Source of the DNA: Erythrobacter sp. SCN 62-14
GTDB lineage: Bacteria; Pseudomonadota; Alphaproteobacteria; Sphingomonadales; Sphingomonadaceae
Assembly (NCBI GenBank): GCA_001724215.1
Contig: MEDW01000002.1
Location: 1-64,000, forward strand
Direction: 5' to 3'
DNA: 64,000 bases
Part shown: positions 26,289-34,833 of the stretch, one piece after another
How the letters are laid out: every line of letters starts with the position of its first letter
How positions within the stretch are numbered: the stretch's first letter is position 1
Translations under genes and position numbers: made by a program
Notes under the pieces: model-generated
The model's input: the letters and a program-made list of their open reading frames with translations, nothing else
Database searches by the model: none
What the model was told of the DNA's origin: nothing

Positions 26289-28984
26289 GCCTTCAATTCC
26301 TTGAACCAGCCGATGCGCCGCAACAGTTGCTTTTCCGCTTCCAGCACCACCAGCAAAGCTGCGCCCAGCGCGATAACCAGCGCGCCATCAACAAACTCAA
26401 GCGGGCTGCTGCCGAACGCCTGGTTCATGAAGGGCGCATAGACAAAGGCCAATTGGCCGATTGTCACCACGCTGATCGCCAGCAGCACGACGGGTGTGCC
26501 CAGAATACCGCGCAAGGTCACCGAACCAATCGTGAGATAGCGCACGTTGAACAGGTAGAAAATCTCGCCCACCACCACCATGCTGACCACCATGGTGCGG
26601 GCATATTCGAGACTATCCCCGCGCGCGAGCGCCATGAAAAACAGCGCAAGCGACGCGCCGCCCAGCAGGCTGGAGACCAGCGCCACGCGCCAGATCAGGA
26701 ACGGCGAGAGCAGGCCTGCATGGGGCGAGCGCGGCGGGCGCTGCATAATGCCGGGCTCGGTCGGTTCAAAGGCGAGTGACAGGCCGAGCGTTGCCGACAG
26801 CAGCAGATTGACCCACAAGACCTGCGTTGCGCTCATCGGCAGGGTAAAGCCCACAAGAATGGCGGCGATCACGGCAAAGACTTCCGAGCCGTTTGCGGGC
26901 AGCGTCCAGGTGATCAGCTTGCGGATATTGTCATAGACAGTGCGGCCTTCCTCGACCGCGTGGACAATCGTGGCGAAATTATCATCGAGCAGCACCACAT
27001 CGGAGGCCTCCTTGGCGGCTTCGGTACCCTTGATGCCCATGGCCGTGCCGACATCGGCCTGTTTCAGGGAAGGCGCATCATTGACCCCGTCCCCCGTCAT
27101 GGCAACGATCGAGCCATCCGATTGCAGCGCGCGCACGATGCGCAGCTTGTGTTCGGGGCTGGTGCGGGCGAACACCGCAACCTCGCGCGCGATGCGCGGC
27201 CAATCGGCCTCGCTCACCTCGTCAAGCTCAGCTCCGGTCATCACCCGCGGATCATCGGCGAGCTTCAACTGTCTTGCGATGGCAAGCGCGGTGGCAGCGT
27301 GATCGCCGGTGATCATCTTCACAGTGATCCCGGCCGAACGGCATTCGGCAATCGCGGCGATGGCTTCGGGGCGCGGCGGGTCGACAAAACCGATGAGCCC
27401 GGCCAGTTCGACGCCTGATGTTACATCCTCGAAAGTGAGCCGGTCGGGCACGCTTTCCAGCCGCTTGATCCCAAAGGCCAGCACCCGCTCGCCCTCGCTT
27501 GCGGCGGCTTCGATATGGCCGTTCCACATGGCGGCATCAAACGGGGCGGGCGCCATAGCGAACAGCGCTTCGGGCGCGCCTTTGACGAAAATCACCGCGC
27601 TGCCATCGGGGGCGGCGTGGAGGCTTGCCATAAAGCGGTGCGCAGCATCGAAGGGGATTTCATCGAGCCGCCGCCATGCGGCGCGCGTTGCGGCAGGATC
27701 CATCCCCGCCTTGATCGCCAGCGTCACCAGCGCGCCTTCCATCGGATCGCCCTGCACACTCCACAGGCCGTCCTGTTCCGACAGGCTCGCATCATTGCAT
27801 AACAGCGCACAGCGGATGATCGGTTCGGCAGCGGCCAGGGCTGCGGCCTCGTCGCCTGCCCCTTCAAGAGCAATCGTGCCTTCGGGCGCATAGCCTGCCC
27901 CGCTCACCACCAGACGCTTGTCCGCCAGGATCACATGATGCGCGGTCATTTCATTGCGGGTGAGCGTGCCGGTCTTGTCGGAACAGATCACCGAGGTGGC
28001 GCCCAAGGTCTCGACCGCCGGCAGCTTGCGGATCACGGCCTTGCGCGCGGCCATGCGGCGCACGCCAATCGCCAGCGTGATGGTGATGACGGCAGGCAGG
28101 CCTTCGGGCACCACGCTCACCGCCAGCGCCACCACCGCCATCAACGCGTCACCCCACTCAAAACCGCGCAGGCCAATCGCAAAGGCAAACAGCGCAGCGC
28201 CCGCTGCCAGCACGAACAGGCTGAATTTGCGGGCAAAGCTGCCAATCTGGCGTAGCAGGGGCGTGGTGATGGTTTCCACTTCACCAATCAGCGCGCTGAT
28301 CCGGCCGATTTGCGTGGCGAGCCCCGTCGCCACCACCACACCGGTTGCTTGGCCTGCTGCCACCAGCGTGCCGGAAAAGGCCATGTTGGTGCGATCACCC
28401 AAGGCCGCATCGGCGGCGACTATGCCCTCGTTCTTCTCCGCCGCAACCGATTCGCCAGTGAGCGCGGCTTCATCAATCAACAGCCCTCTGGCGCGCAGCA
28501 GACGCAGATCGGCGGGCACGCGGTCGCCCGCCTCGATCACCACGATATCGCCGGGCACCAAATCGCCAACCGCCACCTGCACCCGTGCGCCATCACGCAG
28601 CACCAGCGCATGGGCTGCGATCATGTCCTTGATCGCGGCGAGCGCTTCTTCGGCCTTGCCTTCCTGCACAAAGCCGACTGTGGTGTTGACGATCACCACC
28701 AGCAAGATCACCACGGTGTCCACCGGATGGCCCAGCACCGCTGCCGCCACCGCCCCCACCATCAGCAGATAAATCAGGGGGTTGTTGAGATGCCTCAGAA
28801 AACGCATGACGGGATGCACGCGCCTCGCATCAGGCAAGGCGTTGCGGCCATAGATCCCAAGCCTGCGCTCTGCCTCTTCATGCGCGAGGCCTTGCAGGCT
28901 GCTTTCAAGCGTGGCCAATACGACATCGTCGCCTTTATCGTGCCACGATTGTGCCTCGCGGTGCTCAGACTGCCCGTGCGCCAT
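26285..28984 (-). CDS. Cation-transporting P-type ATPase (P2 type)
   Basis: This 899-residue membrane pump has a cation ATPase N-terminal domain and helices M1-M2 near residues 60-105. The actuator domain has EAALTGESVAAEK, M4 contains VPEGLPAVITITLAIG, the phosphorylation site is CSDKTGTLTRNEM, and the hinge is MTGDGVNDAPSLKQADVG. M5-M10 follow in the last 220 residues. The PEGLP motif and domain order fit the Ca2+/Na+/Mg2+ group (P2A/P2B-like); the exact ion cannot be read. It is the first gene of the ATPase-pta-ackA coupled operon. It may help ion balance when respiration is limited. Confidence 0.9.
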   Translation of the reverse strand: MAHGQSEHREAQSWHDKGDDVVLATLESSLQGLAHEEAERRLGIYGRNALPDARRVHPVMRFLRHLNNPLIYLLMVGAVAAAVLGHPVDTVVILLVVIVNTTVGFVQEGKAEEALAAIKDMIAAHALVLRDGARVQVAVGDLVPGDIVVIEAGDRVPADLRLLRARGLLIDEAALTGESVAAEKNEGIVAADAALGDRTNMAFSGTLVAAGQATGVVVATGLATQIGRISALIGEVETITTPLLRQIGSFARKFSLFVLAAGAALFAFAIGLRGFEWGDALMAVVALAVSVVPEGLPAVITITLAIGVRRMAARKAVIRKLPAVETLGATSVICSDKTGTLTRNEMTAHHVILADKRLVVSGAGYAPEGTIALEGAGDEAAALAAAEPIIRCALLCNDASLSEQDGLWSVQGDPMEGALVTLAIKAGMDPAATRAAWRRLDEIPFDAAHRFMASLHAAPDGSAVIFVKGAPEALFAMAPAPFDAAMWNGHIEAAASEGERVLAFGIKRLESVPDRLTFEDVTSGVELAGLIGFVDPPRPEAIAAIAECRSAGITVKMITGDHAATALAIARQLKLADDPRVMTGAELDEVSEADWPRIAREVAVFARTSPEHKLRIVRALQSDGSIVAMTGDGVNDAPSLKQADVGTAMGIKGTEAAKEASDVVLLDDNFATIVHAVEEGRTVYDNIRKLITWTLPANGSEVFAVIAAILVGFTLPMSATQVLWVNLLLSATLGLSLAFEPTEPGIMQRPPRSPHAGLLSPFLIWRVALVSSLLGGASLALFFMALARGDSLEYARTMVVSMVVVGEIFYLFNVRYLTIGSVTLRGILGTPVVLLAISVVTIGQLAFVYAPFMNQAFGSSPLEFVDGALVIALGAALLVVLEAEKQLLRRIGWFKELKA

Positions 28985-29070
28985 TGTTTCCCGCCATCTT
29001 GATGATTGGTGTCATTTTGCTTGTGGCAGAGCCGTGTTGCATCATGCAAGCCGCGAAGGCGCGCAGGCTG

Positions 29071-30906
29071 CTAAAATGGCAGGATAATCGGCACAAGCAC
29101 GACGCTGGTGACAAGGCAGATGATGGCAAAGGGCGTGCCGATCCGCACAAAATCGATGAAGCGGTAATTACCCGGCCCCACCACCAGCGTGTTCACCGGC
29201 GAGGAGACCGGTGTCATGAAAGCCGCCGATGCAGCGAGCGCCACTGTCATCGCAAAGGGATAGGGCGAGGCGTCCAGCGCGCTCGCGATCTTGAGCGCGA
29301 CCGGGGCCATCAGGACGGCGGTTGCCGTGTTCGAAATGAACAGCCCTAAGATCGCTGTCGCCACGAAAATCACGGCGAGCACCATGCGCGGGGGGCTTCC
29401 GTCTAGCACCTCCAGAATGGCCTGTGCCGCCATATCCACCCCGCCAGTGCGTTCCAGCGCCAGCGAGAAAGGCAACATCCCGACAATCAGCACCAGGCTT
29501 TGCCAGTGGATCGAGCGATAGGCCGAAGGCATGTCGATGCAGCGAAAGGCTCCGAGCAGCAGGCAACCGATCAGCGCGGCCTGCACATTGGGAACAATGC
29601 TGAAGGCCATCATAAAGATAACAAGCCCCAGCACGCCAATCGCCAACGGTGCGCGGTGCCGGGCGGGCACGGCCTCGTCAAATTCGGCGGGAAGATCCAG
29701 CAGCAGCAGATCACGCCGCTCATTGGCAAGCGCCCTGATCGCTGCCCACGGCCCAACTGTGAGCAAGGTATCACCCGAACGCAGCGGCTCCTCAATCACG
29801 CTGGTTGCGACCGGTTTGGAGCCGTGCTTCATCCCAATCACCGACAAGCGGTGACGGGTGCGGAAATTCACTTCGACCACAGTCTTGCCGATCAGCCGGG
29901 AATTGGGTGGCACGATCAGCTGGGCCATGCCGATTTCCTGCGATTTATCGGTAAACCATTGGCCCGAAAGCGACAATTTGGCGAGATTGTGCCGCTTTAT
30001 GAAACCGGCAAGATCAAAGCCGTCGCCCTTGCGGGGCGGATTGTAATCAATCAACAGCGTGTCGCCATCTTCCAGCCGCGTGTCGGCGCGGGGATGCACC
30101 AACTGGCGGCGAAACCGATTGCCGCGATCAATCGCAATGATGTTGATCCCCGCGCTCGCCCTCAGATCAAGCTCGTCGAGCCGCCGCCCGGCAAGATCCG
30201 ATCCCGGGCGCAGGCGCAGGCGATATTCGCGGGTGGCAAGATCATAATCATCCACCCATCCGGTCAGCGCTGCGCGTTCAGGCAATGCGGGCGCAGGGCC
30301 GGGCGCAAGATAGCGTCGGGCAAAGCTCATATAGGCGACCGCCAACAGCAGGAAGACAATCCCAAAAGGCGTGACGGCGAACAGGCCAAAGCCCTGAAAG
30401 TCCTGACGCATCAGTTCCGCGTTCACGACCAGATTGGGTGCGGTCGCAACCAGTGTCATCAGCCCGCTGATGAGCGCTGCGATCGACAAGGGCATCATCA
30501 GGCGACCTGCCGGAATGGCAGAGCGCCGCGCAATCCGCAGCACAATCGGGATAAAGATCGCGACCACCCCGGTGGATGAAATGAACGATCCGGTCGCGCC
30601 CACAGTCAGCATCAACATCGCGGTGAGGCGGTTTTCGCTCGCGCCTGCCTGCCTTGCCAGCCAATCGCCAATCCGCTGCGCAACGCCTGTGCGAACCAGC
30701 GCCTCGCCGATCACAAACAAAGCGGCGATCAGGATGATGTTGGGATCGGCAAAACCCATCAGCGCTTCGGTCATGGAAATCACGCCGGTGAGCGGCAGGG
30801 CGACCATCATCATGACAGCAACCACATCCATGCGCGGCCGGTTGATCGCGAACATCACCACCGCTGCCGCCAGCAGCGCAAGCACCATGGCAAGATCAGA
30901 CATCAT
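29071..30906 (-). CDS. SLC13-family permease with two TrkA-C domains
   Basis: This 611-residue transporter has an N-terminal half with about six membrane helices (residues 5-200), two soluble TrkA-C (RCK_C) domains near residues 215-300 and 300-380, and a C-terminal half with more helices (about 400-610). The DASS/SLC13 pattern is seen in FIGSSTG-like TGSFISSTGVVAI and in FISNTATAVLM and TPVSSPVNTL near the end. Family members move sulfate, dicarboxylates or other anions with Na+ or H+. The TrkA-C domains suggest gating by a small ligand. Substrate unknown. It stands alone with 326 bp of non-coding DNA upstream. Confidence 0.85.
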   Translation of the reverse strand: MMSDLAMVLALLAAAVVMFAINRPRMDVVAVMMMVALPLTGVISMTEALMGFADPNIILIAALFVIGEALVRTGVAQRIGDWLARQAGASENRLTAMLMLTVGATGSFISSTGVVAIFIPIVLRIARRSAIPAGRLMMPLSIAALISGLMTLVATAPNLVVNAELMRQDFQGFGLFAVTPFGIVFLLLAVAYMSFARRYLAPGPAPALPERAALTGWVDDYDLATREYRLRLRPGSDLAGRRLDELDLRASAGINIIAIDRGNRFRRQLVHPRADTRLEDGDTLLIDYNPPRKGDGFDLAGFIKRHNLAKLSLSGQWFTDKSQEIGMAQLIVPPNSRLIGKTVVEVNFRTRHRLSVIGMKHGSKPVATSVIEEPLRSGDTLLTVGPWAAIRALANERRDLLLLDLPAEFDEAVPARHRAPLAIGVLGLVIFMMAFSIVPNVQAALIGCLLLGAFRCIDMPSAYRSIHWQSLVLIVGMLPFSLALERTGGVDMAAQAILEVLDGSPPRMVLAVIFVATAILGLFISNTATAVLMAPVALKIASALDASPYPFAMTVALAASAAFMTPVSSPVNTLVVGPGNYRFIDFVRIGTPFAIICLVTSVVLVPIILPF

Positions 30907-31233
30907 CGGTTGCTCGATTGCAGAGCCGCACCGCGCTTTGCCGCATGACGTCGCGCTATGGCTGCAAGACGAAAGGATTGAAGAATAAAATCAGAGGGCA
31001 AAGGGCTGTTCTGTGGTTTGTTAGGGGCGGCGCAGCTTATGACGCTTCTGGCAGGCTGCACAACCAATCGGTTGCAAACCATCGCAGCAGCGACAGCGTT
31101 CATCGCATTCGTGCTCCGTGTCAGGTGCTATGCGGCGGGCCATCCGAGCAGAATTGCAGGTGACAGCCGAAGCAAACCCCCGCCTTCCTCTGGCAAACCC
31201 GCCATGTGAAACACCTATCAGTCGTTACCCGTT
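30907..31233. other. Non-coding stretch upstream of the SLC13 permease
   Basis: This 327-bp interval holds no ORF with family features. It should contain the promoter of the SLC13 gene and the 3' end of the universal stress gene. I see no clear terminator, repeat or consensus promoter in it. Confidence 0.4.
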
Positions 31234-32094
31234 TCAAGCCCGCTTCGGCGGCACTGCGAGGATATCAATCTCAAGCTTGCGCAAGGCTTCTTCTGCCACG
31301 CTCCCCAGAACCAGGCGTCCAATCCCGCTGCGGCCATGGGTTCCCATCACCAGCAGATCGCTCCCGCTGTCCTCGATGAATGACCGCAGGACGTCGATGG
31401 GCGCGCCATCGTCTATGTAGATCGTGCTTGCCAGATCGCCATGGCCGCGATCTTCCAGAAATTTGATCATGTTCCTGCGGGCAGAAGCGAGTTCTGAATC
31501 CACATGGTCCCAAACCGCCTGCGCATTGCCGTGACCGGCCAGCATTGTTTTGGCAAAGGGTTCATGCGCATGGACCACTCGCACGCGGGCCCCATTCGTG
31601 AAATCCAGCGCCTTGGCGACCCGCAGGGCTTCTGCGCAAGGCTCCGACCCATCAACGGCAATGGCAACGCGCTGGTAAGGTGCGGTCGATGCAGCCTTGA
31701 CCAACAGAACCGGATGAGTGCCATGCCACACGACACGCTCTGCGGTTGTGCCCACAAACAAATCACGCAAAATGCGTTTGCGGTGGCGTCCGATCACAAT
31801 GAGATCGAAGTCTCCTTCGCTGGCGACGCGGCCAATTTGTTCAAAGGGATCACCAGTCTTGACGAGCAGATCAACACTGAGCCCCGCCGCAAGCCCCTGA
31901 ACCTGCTTTTCAAGCACGGCGCGTGCAAGCGCCTTCTCTGCCTCGAACATGCGGTAGGGCTGATCCTCCTCAACCACATGAAGAATAGTTAGCTCGGTAG
32001 CGAAGCGCTCAGCGAGTGCTGCGGCACGCTCCACCGCCACATCGGAGCGGTGCGAAAGATCGGTCGCAACAAGAATATGGCCGGGCACATTCAC
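31234..32094 (-). CDS. Universal stress protein, tandem Usp domains
   Basis: This 286-residue cytoplasmic protein carries two Usp folds (about 1-145 and 146-286). The N-terminal half starts HILVATDLSHRSDVAVERA and has the IGRHRKRIL...VGTTAERV pattern. The second starts RVAIAVDGSEPCAEAL and has a clearer ATP-binding GTHGRSGIGRLVLGSVAEEAL-type motif (G-2x-G-9x-G-S). Tandem Usp proteins are typically induced in stationary phase, energy limitation or low oxygen. It lies 12 bp downstream of the antiporter gene, so the two are probably co-transcribed. Confidence 0.88.
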   Translation of the reverse strand: MNVPGHILVATDLSHRSDVAVERAAALAERFATELTILHVVEEDQPYRMFEAEKALARAVLEKQVQGLAAGLSVDLLVKTGDPFEQIGRVASEGDFDLIVIGRHRKRILRDLFVGTTAERVVWHGTHPVLLVKAASTAPYQRVAIAVDGSEPCAEALRVAKALDFTNGARVRVVHAHEPFAKTMLAGHGNAQAVWDHVDSELASARRNMIKFLEDRGHGDLASTIYIDDGAPIDVLRSFIEDSGSDLLVMGTHGRSGIGRLVLGSVAEEALRKLEIDILAVPPKRA

Positions 32095-32106
32095 CTCCCT
32101 TACAGC

Positions 32107-33363
32107 TTAAGTGGCCACCTTGGCGGATTGGTCGCCCTTAGCCAAGTCCGGTGCAGTTTCCGCAATGATCTCGGCCTCGCGTGTCAAACCCAGTTTGCGT
32201 GCGAGCAGACCGAGGGTAGGCCCCTGTATGAGGCTTGACAGCAAGACAACGAAAAACACGATGTTGAAGATGATGAACGCCCCATCGACGCCAGCCACGA
32301 TCGGGAAAGTAGCAAGGACAATGGGCACGGCGCCGCGCAATCCAGCCCAAGAGACAAGCAATTTAGCCCTCCAATCAAAGCGGAATGGAGCAAGGCAAAT
32401 AAAAACGCTGAGTGGTCGGGCCACCAGCATCAAAACGGCAGTGATCGCCATGCCTGACCCCGCGATGTCGAGTAGTTTTGCCGGAGCCGCAAGCAATCCC
32501 AAAGTGAGAAACATCACCACCTGCGCAAGCCATGCAATGCCGTCATGGAACGTGCTCACCGCGCGTTTGGCAGAATAGCTGCGATTGCCAGCAACAATGC
32601 CACCGACATAGGCAGCCAGAAATCCATTGCCGCCAACGACCTCTGCCGCGCCGAAAGCTACCAATGCGGCGGCAATTGAGATTACAAAACCCAGGCCACC
32701 ATAGCGGAAGTGCCCTCGGACAAGGATCTCGGGCAACAGATAGCCAACGCCAGCACCGACCACGACACCCAGCAGCATCTGCAATCCGAAATCGAAGGCG
32801 AGCGGACCTGGCTCAAAAACCGGAGCAGCGATGAACATAAGTATCGCCCCGACGAGAAAAATTGCCATCGGGTCGTTTGAACCGGATTCAAACTCGATCA
32901 ACGCCTGCACATCGCTACGCAGATCAACTCCTTTTGAACGCAGGATTGCGAACACTGCCGCAGCATCGGTCGAAGCAACAACTGCGCCAAGCAACAGGCC
33001 CTGCTGCAAATTGAAATCCAAAAGAATAATTGCTGCGACGCCCGTGATCAGGGCGCTCAGCATCACTCCCAAAGTGGCCAAAACGAGCGCGGGCGCTGCA
33101 ATTTTGCGAACTGTTTGCCAAGCCGTATCAAGACCGCCCGAGAAAAGGATGAAGACGAGGCATACAACGCCAATAACTTGGGCAAATTCATAATTGTCGA
33201 ATGCCAGTGAGCCAGGCCCGTCTTCTCCCGCGAGCATGCCAAGCGCAAGGAAACCGATGAGGGCTGGCAAACCGAAGCGGCTCGATAACGTGCCGGCAAC
33301 GACAGTCAGGAACAGCAATATTCCAGTGCCCAACAAGGCGATTTCAAGTGAGAGCGCGGACAT
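32107..33363 (-). CDS. Cation:proton antiporter, CPA1 family (NhaP2/CvrA-like core)
   Basis: This 418-residue protein consists almost wholly of membrane helices (about 11-13). The CPA1 hallmarks are VVASTDAAAVFAIL, FESGSNDPMAIFLV with the ion-binding Asp, and SWAGLRGAVPIVLA. NhaP2 proteins usually extend beyond 550 residues with cytosolic TrkA-C and CorC-type domains; this one stops just after the last helix with a short charged tail, so the regulatory domains are absent. It exports K+ or Na+ in exchange for H+. It is the upstream partner of the Usp gene and the last chromosomal gene before the island. Confidence 0.87.
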   Translation of the reverse strand: MSALSLEIALLGTGILLFLTVVAGTLSSRFGLPALIGFLALGMLAGEDGPGSLAFDNYEFAQVIGVVCLVFILFSGGLDTAWQTVRKIAAPALVLATLGVMLSALITGVAAIILLDFNLQQGLLLGAVVASTDAAAVFAILRSKGVDLRSDVQALIEFESGSNDPMAIFLVGAILMFIAAPVFEPGPLAFDFGLQMLLGVVVGAGVGYLLPEILVRGHFRYGGLGFVISIAAALVAFGAAEVVGGNGFLAAYVGGIVAGNRSYSAKRAVSTFHDGIAWLAQVVMFLTLGLLAAPAKLLDIAGSGMAITAVLMLVARPLSVFICLAPFRFDWRAKLLVSWAGLRGAVPIVLATFPIVAGVDGAFIIFNIVFFVVLLSSLIQGPTLGLLARKLGLTREAEIIAETAPDLAKGDQSAKVAT

Positions 33364-33529
33364 GCGTCTAATTTGTGGGGCCCGGGCGTTTAATCAAGCT
33401 GCCGAACATGCCTGATGCCCAATCACATGCGGTTCCATTGTGTCGACGAGCAAGGGCAGCAACAAAGTCGGCACAGTTTACGGCCAGATGTAAACCGCCG
33501 ATGCGCCTTATCGCCAAGTGCTTGAAGGA

Positions 33530-33541
33530 TGGTAGCGGAGG
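33530..33541. repeat. Left attachment repeat (attL-like) of the tRNA-Met island
   Basis: TGGTAGCGGAGG is identical to the last 12 nucleotides of the tRNA-Met gene read on the opposite strand (CCTCCGCTACCA), found again at 45950-45961. Identity ends exactly at the CCA end of the tRNA. This fits integration at the tRNA 3' end, with the island spanning 33530-45961. Confidence 0.7.
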
Positions 33542-33654
33542 TCCGATGCGAACGGTGTGCCCCACATGGGCATATTCGGCACGGTCACGGCTAGCAGTGG
33601 GAGGGTAATCCCCTCACGCCTCAAGCTTACCCAAGCCGCATTTCCATCAAATAG

Positions 33655-33687
33655 AAAAAAGCCCCACTGTTAGCGCAGCGGGGCTTT
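33655..33687 (-). terminator. Minus-strand intrinsic terminator in the rep leader
   Basis: On the minus strand AAAGCCCCGCTG and CAGTGGGGCTTT form a 12-bp stem (one G-U pair) with a 6-nt loop, followed by a T run (TTTTTTC including paired Ts). No annotated minus-strand gene reads into it for about 3 kb, so it may end an antisense RNA made over the rep leader. Confidence 0.6.
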
Positions 33688-33691
33688 CACG

Positions 33692-33742
33692 AGCGCCGGA
33701 CTGACGCTGATGAGCACAGCACGAATAAGCCGGGCGCTTTTT
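33692..33742 (+). terminator. Plus-strand attenuator-like terminator upstream of the rep-like gene
   Basis: AGCGCCGG pairs with CCGGGCGCT (one bulged G) around a 30-nt loop and is followed by TTTTT, ending 27 bases before the rep-like ATG. Placed within the leader of the gene at 33770, it would end plus-strand transcription before the coding sequence unless the hairpin is prevented. Confidence 0.55.
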
Positions 33743-33769
33743 CAATGCAAATTGAAAGGAGCCAGAACT

Positions 33770-34474
33770 ATGGCCATCAAGATACCCTCGAAGGTTAAGG
33801 CGAAAGCCCAACCCGCTAACCCGACCGTCGCGGACCTCCTGCCCGACCTGAACTTGCCAGACGAGGTTGGCTCTGCCCCCTATACGGGCTCGGCGCAGCA
33901 GCTCGTGAGCATCACACAATGGCTGGCGCTACAGATCGGGAAAGAGACCATATACAACCTCAAACAGCCGACACCTTCCGCGCTGGTCAAGAAGTGCAGG
34001 AAGGTGTTCGCCGACTGGTGGGACTATCTCACTGATCGGGTCGAAGTGGCTGACGAGCTCAAAAAGCTACTGTCCTATCAGTTCCGGGATGCGTTCGAGC
34101 AGGCCACTCATAAAGGGCTCACCGGTCACGATTTGCCCAAGGCTAAGGACGGGTTCCAGCACAATGCTCTCAAAGGGCTCAGGCAAGCGACTGGTCATGG
34201 CGACGCCGCTTTGCTGCTCTACCGCATCCGCTACTGGTGGCCGAAGGCGTCTGTAATCCACTTTGGCAAGAAGTGGATTGCAAAGACACATCAACAATGG
34301 GCGGATGAGCTAGGCATGCCGAAGCGCACTTTTCGCACGGCCTACGACAAGCTGCTGGATTTGGGATTGGTCGAAGCGATCACCGCAGAATTCAATGGCC
34401 ATTCGATGCTGCACTTGCGCCCGACGGCAGATGCCGTTGCCCTCTTTCAGTTTTCCGATAGCAATCCGGGGTGA
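33770..34474 (+). CDS. Replication-initiator-like winged-helix protein
   Basis: This 234-residue basic, cytoplasmic protein has AAAGGA just before the ATG, favouring 33770 over 33710. The C-terminal part contains a helix-turn-helix/winged-helix segment (THQQWADELGMPKRTFRTAY, then DKLLDLGLVEAI), like that of plasmid and phage replication initiators and DnaD-like proteins. The middle has RYWWPKASVIHFGKKWIAKT, a common preface to such domains. I do not recognise a named Rep family. A five-copy iteron array begins inside its stop codon, and its leader carries opposed terminators. Together these suggest it initiates plasmid-like replication of the island. That is inference from context. Confidence 0.6.
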   Translation: MAIKIPSKVKAKAQPANPTVADLLPDLNLPDEVGSAPYTGSAQQLVSITQWLALQIGKETIYNLKQPTPSALVKKCRKVFADWWDYLTDRVEVADELKKLLSYQFRDAFEQATHKGLTGHDLPKAKDGFQHNALKGLRQATGHGDAALLLYRIRYWWPKASVIHFGKKWIAKTHQQWADELGMPKRTFRTAYDKLLDLGLVEAITAEFNGHSMLHLRPTADAVALFQFSDSNPG

Positions 34475-34580
34475 CGAAATTCGTCAGGCAGGGATGACGA
34501 ATTGCGTCATGCCACATGACGGAAAGCGTCATAGCTAATGACGCCGTTCGGCAACCCCCCTGACGCAGTTCGGCGACCTT
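34472..34580. repeat. Iteron array: five TGACG units with 22-bp period
   Basis: Units start at 34472, 34495, 34517, 34539 and 34561 (spacing 23, 22, 22, 22). The first three are perfect inverted repeats TGACG-N5-CGTCA; units 4 and 5 keep TGACG but end CGGCA and CGGCG. Two helical turns of spacing next to a winged-helix gene is the layout of a plasmid origin or autoregulatory operator array. TTAATTAA and two GAGACGAA copies 12 bp apart follow at once and could be the AT-rich melting region. Confidence 0.7.
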
Positions 34581-34833
34581 AATTAAGAGACGAAACAAGA
34601 GACGAACGAAGATACGGAAAAAGCCTTAGCGTGCCGTCGCTCCGCTCCGAACGCGTGGGTCATCCGAACAGAGTTCGGAAAGGAAGTAGCGGGATACATG
34701 CTTACGCATGTCTCCCTTCCGCCCCCACCCCCTGTAGTCCCCCTCCCCATCATAGCTGCAATTAATTGCAATCAATGAACCGTTAGGATTGCGACGATAT
34801 TGGTCTGGCCTCTCGTGGGAAGGAAGATCGACG
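34581..34833. other. Possible origin-flanking region with several inverted repeats
   Basis: This stretch without a gene follows the iterons. It holds TCCGAAC-AGA-GTTCGGA (34663-34679), ACATGC-TTAC-GCATGT (34696-34711) and the 14-bp palindrome TGCAATTAATTGCA (34757-34770). Such clustered inverted repeats are common in replication or transfer origins, but no DnaA box or nic site could be identified with confidence. Confidence 0.45.
34757..34770. promoter_or_regulatory. Palindrome site A, candidate island operator
   Basis: TGCAATTAATTGCA is a perfect 14-bp palindrome 63 bp upstream of the gene at 34834. The same sequence occurs at 35656-35669 and, with one change, at 43760-43773. Recurrence near gene starts suggests a shared DNA-binding protein. 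Confidence 0.5.

Noticed and set aside
33375-33608. 77-residue ORF near the left island end
   Set aside because: It crosses the attachment repeat, has no ribosome site and shows no recognisable features.
34472-34580. TGACG units as a CRISPR array
   Set aside because: The repeat core is only about 15 bp at a 22-bp period, with no unique 30-bp spacers and no cas genes; iterons fit better.
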